From NCBI GenBank assembly GCA_038323575.1, contig JBBQHB010000008.1:1-64000 (forward strand): a DNA stretch of 64,000 bases. The letters are read 5' to 3'. Numbering within the stretch: the stretch's first letter is position 1; every line of letters begins with the position of its first letter. Under the pieces are notes generated by a model, which made no database searches, was not told the DNA's origin, and saw nothing but the letters and a program-made list of their open reading frames with translations. Of the stretch, positions 59,458 through 64,000 are shown piece after piece. Source of the stretch: CAINVV01 sp038323575. Lineage in GTDB: Bacteria > Bacteroidota > Bacteroidia > Bacteroidales > Prolixibacteraceae. The position numbers and the translations under genes were made by a program.

Positions 59458-60426
59458 TTACTCTTCGCTGCGCAGCTGCAGAAAATTTTCGCTCACCGCC
59501 ATTTCATATTTCGATGTGTTGACCGCTTTTTTTACCCTTTTAAAAGCCTTGTGCGGATTAGGGAAGAGAAAACAATAATACTCCCAGAACTTAATCATCC
59601 TGGTAATTAAATGACCCTGACCGCTAAGCATAGCTCCATAGCTGCTATACATTTCTTCGTGAAAACGCTCCAGCAGTGCAATTTTTTCCGACCTGCCGGG
59701 AAGCTCAATCCCCTTGAGTTCCGCTGCAAAGAAAGGATTTTTCAGCATACCCCTGCCGATCATCCAGTTGGTAACTGATTGATACTGATCCTGTGCCTGC
59801 CTGAAATCTTCCGCAGTCAGGAGGTCTCCGTTGTATACCATCGGATTTTTGCTCATACCCACAACCTGTTCAAACAACTCCCGGTCGGGTATGCCGGAAT
59901 AGAGTTGTTTGGCAACCCTGGGGTGAAATATTACTTCAGCCAAAGGATAGTCATTGAGGACGGGGATAACCTGCAGGATCTCCTCTTTCGACACCAGTCC
60001 TGCCCGCATCTTGACGGAAATCCTGCATGAAAGCTGCGGCAAAACAGCATCCAGAATTTCCCTTATCCTTTCCTTTTGGGGCAATAAGCCGGATCCCATG
60101 CCTTTGCCCGTCACCATGGGATAAGGGCATCCAAGGTTCCAGTTGATCTCTCCGTAACCCAAATCAGCCAGATGTTTTGAAAGAAAAAGGAAATCGGCGT
60201 TGTTACCAGCCATGATTTGCGGGACCAGACTGTATCCTGTACAGTTCTCCGGCAGTGTATCCCGCAAATGTGATTTTTTCAAACTTCCGTCTTTTTGAAC
60301 AAGAAGATAAGGAGAAAAATACTTGTCTATTCCTCCAAAATGGAGGGCATGCGCCCTGCGGTAAACAAAATCTGTCGATTCCTGTAACGGGGCAAAATAG
60401 ATACCCGGCTGAACTTTACTTTCCAT
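59458..60426 (-). CDS. dus: tRNA-dihydrouridine synthase family protein
   Basis: This FMN enzyme reduces uridine to dihydrouridine in tRNA. About 322 residues from the ATG at 60426 form a TIM barrel with GIYFAPLQESTDFVYRRAHALHFGG, the catalytic Cys in EINWNLGCPYPMVTGKGMGSGLL, and FMN-binding MVYNGDLL and MIGRGMLKNPFFAAEL. A longer frame could start at 60483, but it would cross the promoter box at 60431-60438 and overlap the divergent gene. The -7 box ends 5 bp before the ATG, so the transcript is probably leaderless. The family contains DusA, B and C; I cannot choose one from the sequence alone. Confidence 0.92.
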   Translation of the reverse strand: MESKVQPGIYFAPLQESTDFVYRRAHALHFGGIDKYFSPYLLVQKDGSLKKSHLRDTLPENCTGYSLVPQIMAGNNADFLFLSKHLADLGYGEINWNLGCPYPMVTGKGMGSGLLPQKERIREILDAVLPQLSCRISVKMRAGLVSKEEILQVIPVLNDYPLAEVIFHPRVAKQLYSGIPDRELFEQVVGMSKNPMVYNGDLLTAEDFRQAQDQYQSVTNWMIGRGMLKNPFFAAELKGIELPGRSEKIALLERFHEEMYSSYGAMLSGQGHLITRMIKFWEYYCFLFPNPHKAFKRVKKAVNTSKYEMAVSENFLQLRSEE

Positions 60427-60430
60427 ACTG

Positions 60431-60438
60431 CAAAGATA
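60431..60438 (-). promoter_or_regulatory. -7 promoter box of dus
   Basis: The minus strand reads TATCTTTGC, a strong Bacteroidota -7 box ending 5 bp before the dus ATG. Transcription would begin at or next to the A of the start codon. Confidence 0.6.
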
Positions 60439-60506
60439 TTGATTAGATGGATCAATTGGTAATTTGGGGAAGGGATGAGGCATTTACTGTTTCCGTCTCT
60501 TTTTGT

Positions 60507-60514
60507 TATCTTTG
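60507..60514 (+). promoter_or_regulatory. -7 promoter box of the DUF4271-hemD-rnpA operon
   Basis: TATCTTTGC at this position matches the -7 consensus, with TTTTTG just upstream. It lies 24 bp before the ATG at 60538 and downstream of a possible ATG at 60475, which argues for the later start. Confidence 0.6.
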
Positions 60515-60537
60515 CAGCGACTATATTTAATCTAGTA

Positions 60538-61647
60538 ATGCTGCTCCCAAACACCTCTCTTTTGTCTGTCTTGAAAGCCAAAACCGGGCAAACTCCTCAG
60601 CAGGGGGCAAAATCCAATGCACAGAAGAACGCAACAAAAATAGCACCACAGACTAAAGAGGTACAAAAAATTGTAAAACCGCTGAGTGAAGAAGACAGAA
60701 TCATTCAGGCGGCTGAAAGGTACCACCACCAAATTTCCGGAAAGAGAACAGAGAGCGTGGTGGAAAAGAAGAGCACTCCAGCTTACAAAACCGAAAATAG
60801 CCTGCCCGCAGATTTACATGGCAGCGGTTCGGAACGCGACCTGAGTGTGAATATTTATACCGGAAATCCCGGGTACTATCAGACCGAGGGAGATACCCTC
60901 AATTTCTGGAGTTTCACCCCTGTCCCGGTTGATTCGCTAACCCTCAAAACACCTGTAGCTGAACAGCCGTCAAAACCATATGGTTTTACCGGAAAACCGA
61001 TGCTAACAACAGTACAGGACTGGACCTTCTTCCTGGTTATTATCGGCTGGACAATTTTTGCCTCCTTGCGATTCGGTTTCTCCAAATACATGGTACAGGT
61101 GTTCCAAAGTATCTTTAATTACACAGCGGCATCCCGCCTTTTCCGGGAACAGGGATATAGCAGTAATTTCGGTTTGTTCAGGCTGAATCTGATCTTTTAC
61201 CTTTTCCTGCCATTCTCTATTTTCCTGATAGCCAGAGATAACGGGATGTCCCCTGTTGGTTCATCAGGAATTGAAATGTACCTGATCATTTTTGTCGCAG
61301 CCAATGCCTATTTCCTTTTCAAAATATTCCTTTACAAAATATTGGGGTCTGTTTTTTCCAGGAGGGAAACGACAGGAGAGTTGGTTTTCAACATGATGCT
61401 CTACCACAATGTTCTTGGACTGATCCTGTTACCAGTTGCTACCCTCCATGCTATGATGCCAGGTTTTGGAATGCTTTCCCTTTTTCTGGCGCCCGTACTG
61501 ATCGCAATTTTCTACCTGATGTCAATTATCAGAAGTATATTTTTGGCTTTAAGGGAGGGTGTTTCGATATTCTATTTGATTTTGTACCTTTGTGCCCTTG
61601 AAATTCTTCCAATACTTCTGGTAGTCAAATTGGCAACCGGCGGGTAA
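60538..61647 (+). CDS. DUF4271 membrane protein
   Basis: About 369 residues from the ATG at 60538, or 390 from an ATG at 60475 that lies upstream of the promoter box. A hydrophilic, Lys- and Gln-rich N-terminal third (about 150 residues) is followed by a DUF4271 membrane domain with six or so helices (FFLVIIGWTIFASLRFGF, LIFYLFLPFSIFLIA, LGLILLPVATLHAMM). The family is found in Bacteroidota beside hemD, as here; its function is unknown. hemD begins 36 bp downstream. The hydrophobic helices and charged loops suggest an inner membrane protein. Confidence 0.9.
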   Translation: MLLPNTSLLSVLKAKTGQTPQQGAKSNAQKNATKIAPQTKEVQKIVKPLSEEDRIIQAAERYHHQISGKRTESVVEKKSTPAYKTENSLPADLHGSGSERDLSVNIYTGNPGYYQTEGDTLNFWSFTPVPVDSLTLKTPVAEQPSKPYGFTGKPMLTTVQDWTFFLVIIGWTIFASLRFGFSKYMVQVFQSIFNYTAASRLFREQGYSSNFGLFRLNLIFYLFLPFSIFLIARDNGMSPVGSSGIEMYLIIFVAANAYFLFKIFLYKILGSVFSRRETTGELVFNMMLYHNVLGLILLPVATLHAMMPGFGMLSLFLAPVLIAIFYLMSIIRSIFLALREGVSIFYLILYLCALEILPILLVVKLATGG

Positions 61648-61683
61648 TGTCGACAGAAATTACAAATTTTTAAAATCAAAGAA

Positions 61684-62436
61684 TTGAAAATCAAGAAGAT
61701 ATTAGTTACTCAGCCTGAACCAAATTTTCAGAATTCACCTTACAATGATTTGGCTGGCAAGAACAATTTGAAGATAGATTTTCGTCCTTTTATTCACGTT
61801 GAAGGTGTATCAGCGAAAGATTTCAGAAAAGAACGGATCAATATTCTGGATTATTCGGCAGTGATTTTTAACAGTCGTACGGCAATCGATCATTTTTTCC
61901 GAATGGCTCAGGAGATGAGGGCCGTAGTTCCTGATACGATGAAGTATTTCTGTATATCTGAAGCAACTGCTCATTATTTGCAGAAATACATTATTTACAG
62001 AAAACGCAAAATATTTTACGCACCCGGAAAGTTTACAGAACTTCTTGAGGTGTTAATAAAGCACAAAGAAGAGATTTTCCTGTTCCCGTTATCTGACGTT
62101 CACAAAGAAGAGGAACTTGTGAAAATGGCTGCTGCCGCACTGAATTTCAAAGAGGCGGTCATGTACAGGACTGTTTGCAGTGATTTGTCAGATTTAAAGG
62201 ATGTTAATTATGATGTACTGGTATTCTTCAGCCCTTCAGACATCAAGTCATTGTTTACCAATTTCCCCGATTTCAAACAAAACGAAACCAAAATAGCCTC
62301 ATTTGGTTTTGCAACCGCAAAGGCAGTGGCGGATGCCGGCTTAAATGTGGACATTGAAGCTCCCCTGCCCGAGACTCCTTCCATGACATCAGCTTTGGAC
62401 AAATACATATCGGAATTCAACAAAAACCACAAGTAG
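61684..62436 (+). CDS. hemD: Uroporphyrinogen-III synthase
   Basis: This cytoplasmic enzyme closes and inverts ring D of the tetrapyrrole in haem synthesis. The 250-residue chain (KKILVTQPEPNFQNSPYNDLAGK; DYSAVIFNSRTAIDHFF; YDVLVFFSPSDIKSLF; KIASFGFATAKAVADAGL) shows the two HemD Rossmann-like halves, and low similarity between family members is normal. There is no ATG near the start, so a TTG at 61684 is used. It lies between DUF4271 and rnpA, the usual Bacteroidota order. rnpA follows after 4 bp. Confidence 0.9.
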   Translation: MKIKKILVTQPEPNFQNSPYNDLAGKNNLKIDFRPFIHVEGVSAKDFRKERINILDYSAVIFNSRTAIDHFFRMAQEMRAVVPDTMKYFCISEATAHYLQKYIIYRKRKIFYAPGKFTELLEVLIKHKEEIFLFPLSDVHKEEELVKMAAAALNFKEAVMYRTVCSDLSDLKDVNYDVLVFFSPSDIKSLFTNFPDFKQNETKIASFGFATAKAVADAGLNVDIEAPLPETPSMTSALDKYISEFNKNHK

Positions 62437-62440
62437 GAAT

Positions 62441-62848
62441 TTGACAGAACAAGTTTCTCATACTTTTCGAAAAGAAGAGAAGTTATGCAGTCAGAAATTA
62501 ATCGGTGAGTTGTTTCTCTCCGGAAGTAGCTTTTTGTGTTATCCGGTTAAGGTAGTTTGGAAAAAACAAGATGTGCTCCCATCACCGGTACCTGCACAGG
62601 CCGGATTTTCCGTTCCCAAACGTCTTTTCAAACATGCGGTAGACCGCAACCGGCTGAAACGATTGCTGCGTGAGTCGTACCGGCTGCAAAAATCACAATT
62701 GTATGAAACTTTAATCAGTTCTGATTCCCGGATTGCCCTCATGGTGCTGTACATTGCCAAAGAGGAACTTCCCTTTGAAAAGATTGAGCCTGCCATTGCC
62801 AGGGCTATCAGCAAGATAAATGAACAACTGATAACTAACCATACCTGA
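62441..62848 (+). CDS. rnpA: Ribonuclease P protein component
   Basis: This small basic protein binds the RNase P RNA and helps process tRNA 5' ends. The 135-residue chain has the family RNR motif in FKHAVDRNRLKRLLRESYR and the N-terminal FRKEEKLCSQKLIGELF. It also starts with TTG, at 62441, 4 bp after hemD, so translation is probably coupled. The gene is intact. The usual downstream yidD gene is not visible; instead the next 600 bp hold sigma and anti-sigma remnants. Confidence 0.94.
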   Translation: MTEQVSHTFRKEEKLCSQKLIGELFLSGSSFLCYPVKVVWKKQDVLPSPVPAQAGFSVPKRLFKHAVDRNRLKRLLRESYRLQKSQLYETLISSDSRIALMVLYIAKEELPFEKIEPAIARAISKINEQLITNHT

Positions 62849-62892
62849 TCCCCGGCTGAAAATTTTCCTGCAGCAGAATTTGCTTCAGGCAG

Positions 62893-63009
62893 GGCATAAC
62901 TTTAGTTGAAAATCACGTAAGTATAGCACTCAGAAAGCTTCGTGAATCACTCAGCCCCTTTTACAGACAGATTTTTATGGGGTGGATTATCCAATTGTTG
63001 CTCGGGTAA
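62893..63009 (+). pseudogene. ECF sigma factor C-terminal remnant
   Basis: In frame: GITLVENHVSIALRKLRESL, then SPFYRQIFMGWIIQLLLG and a stop. This matches the end of Bacteroidota ECF sigma factors, region 4.2 plus the hydrophobic tail. Upstream there is no region 2 or rest of region 4, so only the end of the gene survives. Confidence 0.65.
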
Positions 63010-63059
63010 TAAAAAATTAAGAATCTATTTTTTATTTTTTCAATGTTATCCGGTGAAAA

Positions 63060-63092
63060 ATCAAAGATTCTTCGCTGCGCTCAGAATGACAG
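63060..63092 (+). repeat. Short dispersed repeat (GATTCTTCGCTGCGCTCAGA type)
   Basis: The sequence AAAGATTCTTCGCTGCGC, TCAGAATGACA resembles a short intergenic repeat I have seen in many Bacteroidota genomes. It lies at the upstream edge of the FecR remnant. Confidence 0.5.
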
Positions 63093-63105
63093 CATGTTAT
63101 GGTAT

Positions 63106-63291
63106 TTGGGTGGTATTTCAGAGAAGCTGAAAAACGATGCTGCTGCTGATGATATCAGGCAAATTCAGGAGTGGCTTGATCAGTTGCCTGAGAATTCATT
63201 GATTCTGGACGAAATTGTTAATACCTGGTCTATCACCAAGGGTAAATCCAAATTGTACCAGCCTGATCTGCCTATCACTGGAATAAACTGA
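63106..63291 (+). pseudogene. FecR-type anti-sigma factor N-terminal remnant
   Basis: An open frame reads GGISEKLKNDAAADDIRQIQ, then EWLDQLPENSLILDEIVNTW and KSKLYQPDLP, before a stop at 63289-63291. This resembles the cytoplasmic sigma-binding N-terminus of FecR proteins. The transmembrane helix and FecR domain are missing. The upstream frame includes the short dispersed repeat. Confidence 0.5.
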
Positions 63292-63468
63292 TCCAAAAAA
63301 TAAAATAACCATCAAATACAAACATAAATTACTGTAAATACGTAAAACGAAACAGGAATTGTTCGAGACTCCCTGTTTCAACCTGGTTTATTGTTGAACC
63401 GAATTGATATGCAAAGAATTTCGTAAAGTGGGATGCATAAAAATTCAAAACTAAATTTGTACAAGAAT

Positions 63469-64000
63469 ATGAAAAAAAAATCATTGTCCTCGTACCATCG
63501 AAATCCGGTGATACAAAAAATTCTTTTAACTATGCGACTAACTCTGTTTTTGCTGGTGCTGAATATTCTGAATGCTTATTCGGCCAGCTACGCGCAAAAG
63601 ACCAAATTAAATCTGAATGTTCAGAACGGACAGGTAAAAGATGTACTGGCTGAGATCGAAACCCAGAGCGATTTCTTTTTCATGTACAACAACAACCAGG
63701 TTAACTCGGGTACTTCTGCCCAGCAGGGTTCGAAAGTCAAAGGGAAAGTCACTGATGCCAACTCCTCCCCGCTTCCGGGCGTTGCTGTGGTGGTCAAAGG
63801 AACCACAATCGGGTCGATTACCGATATCGACGGAAATTACTCCCTTTCGGGTATTCCGCAAAATGCAACTTTACAGTTCAAGTTTGTGGGAATGAAAACC
63901 AAAGAGGTAGTTGTCGGCGCCAAAACGACCATAAATGTATCTCTTGAAGAAGAAACAATCGGCATTGAAGAGGTTGTGGCCATCGGATACGGTACGGCCA
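63469..64000 (+). CDS. SusC-family receptor with half-deleted STN domain (3' end outside window)
   Basis: The gene starts at the ATG at 63469 and runs off the window; 177 residues are visible. A signal sequence (MRLTLFLLVLNILNAYSASYAQ) leads into an STN domain (LNLNVQNGQVKDVLAEIE, then TQSDFFFMYNNNQVN). It jumps directly to SGTSAQQGSKVKGKVTD, so roughly the second half of the STN domain is missing in frame. A carboxypeptidase-like domain (PLPGVAVVVKGTTIGSITD) and the plug start (EEVVAIGYGTA) follow. Upstream lie remnants of a sigma factor and FecR, consistent with lost signalling. The transport function may survive. Confidence 0.9.
   Translation, partial: MKKKSLSSYHRNPVIQKILLTMRLTLFLLVLNILNAYSASYAQKTKLNLNVQNGQVKDVLAEIETQSDFFFMYNNNQVNSGTSAQQGSKVKGKVTDANSSPLPGVAVVVKGTTIGSITDIDGNYSLSGIPQNATLQFKFVGMKTKEVVVGAKTTINVSLEEETIGIEEVVAIGYGTA

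Noticed and set aside
60475..60537. Upstream ATG as the start of the DUF4271 gene
   Set aside because: It would lie before the -7 promoter box at 60507-60514, so the transcript would not include it. Kept only as an alternative.
1..64000. tRNA, rRNA, riboswitch and phage attachment sites
   Set aside because: I saw no convincing cloverleaf, rRNA segment, known riboswitch core or tRNA-linked att repeat by eye. A covariance-model scan would be needed to exclude small RNAs.

Overview
The window looks like a chromosomal segment of a Bacteroidota bacterium, most likely a Bacteroidales or Marinilabiliales-type polysaccharide degrader. The evidence is the SusC/SusD pairs, ECF sigma/FecR regulation, several TAnnTTTG -7 promoter boxes, few Shine-Dalgarno sequences, and the hemD-rnpA and DUF4271 gene neighbourhood. 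No rRNA, tRNA or CRISPR array was seen.

Region 1 (1-9293) holds two consecutive SusC/SusD pairs; the first SusC is cut by the window edge. Region 2 (9331-18263) is a tightly packed operon. It encodes a large secreted PQQ-type propeller protein with a Rossmann-like insert and a malectin-like end, a lipoprotein, a small membrane protein, an FtsX/MacB-type permease, its ATPase and a TonB-dependent receptor. Several of these proteins carry a C-x-C motif. I cannot assign the system a known function, and it is the best candidate for an undescribed system here. Region 3 (18285-32001) is a mannan/mannoside utilisation locus: ECF sigma factor, FecR anti-sigma factor, STN-containing SusC, SusD, GH38 alpha-mannosidase and GH76 endo-mannanase. 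A DUF1016/PDDEXK nuclease gene is wedged between the two glycosidases.

Region 4 (32002-37726) is a gene graveyard with an inserted cassette. It contains a deleted glutaminase A, then a dicarboxylate symporter (dctA-like) whose two surviving pieces lie either side of a hipB-hipA-SNF2 block. hipA has an in-frame stop about 40 codons before its expected end. Region 5 (37722-43868) has secreted beta-propeller proteins, a secreted sugar isomerase-like protein, a plug-only SusC-like protein between two related hairpins, and an AAA/DUF4143 ATPase.

Region 6 (43869-62848) is mostly housekeeping: metG, uppP, aroF-chorismate mutase, tyrA, a polyprenyl diphosphate synthase, an ArsR regulator, polA, a TlpA-like lipoprotein, dus, DUF4271, hemD and rnpA. 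The tyrA-aroF operon is preceded by a classic attenuator: a 22-codon leader peptide with the run Tyr-Phe-Trp-Phe-Tyr-Tyr, an intrinsic terminator, and a possible antiterminator pairing. This region also holds a decayed ATPase, a frameshifted DprA-like gene, and several families of short-period repeats placed just after stop codons. Region 7 (62849-64000) holds remnants of an ECF sigma factor and FecR, then a SusC whose STN signalling domain is half deleted. This suggests a trans-envelope signalling system that has been lost.
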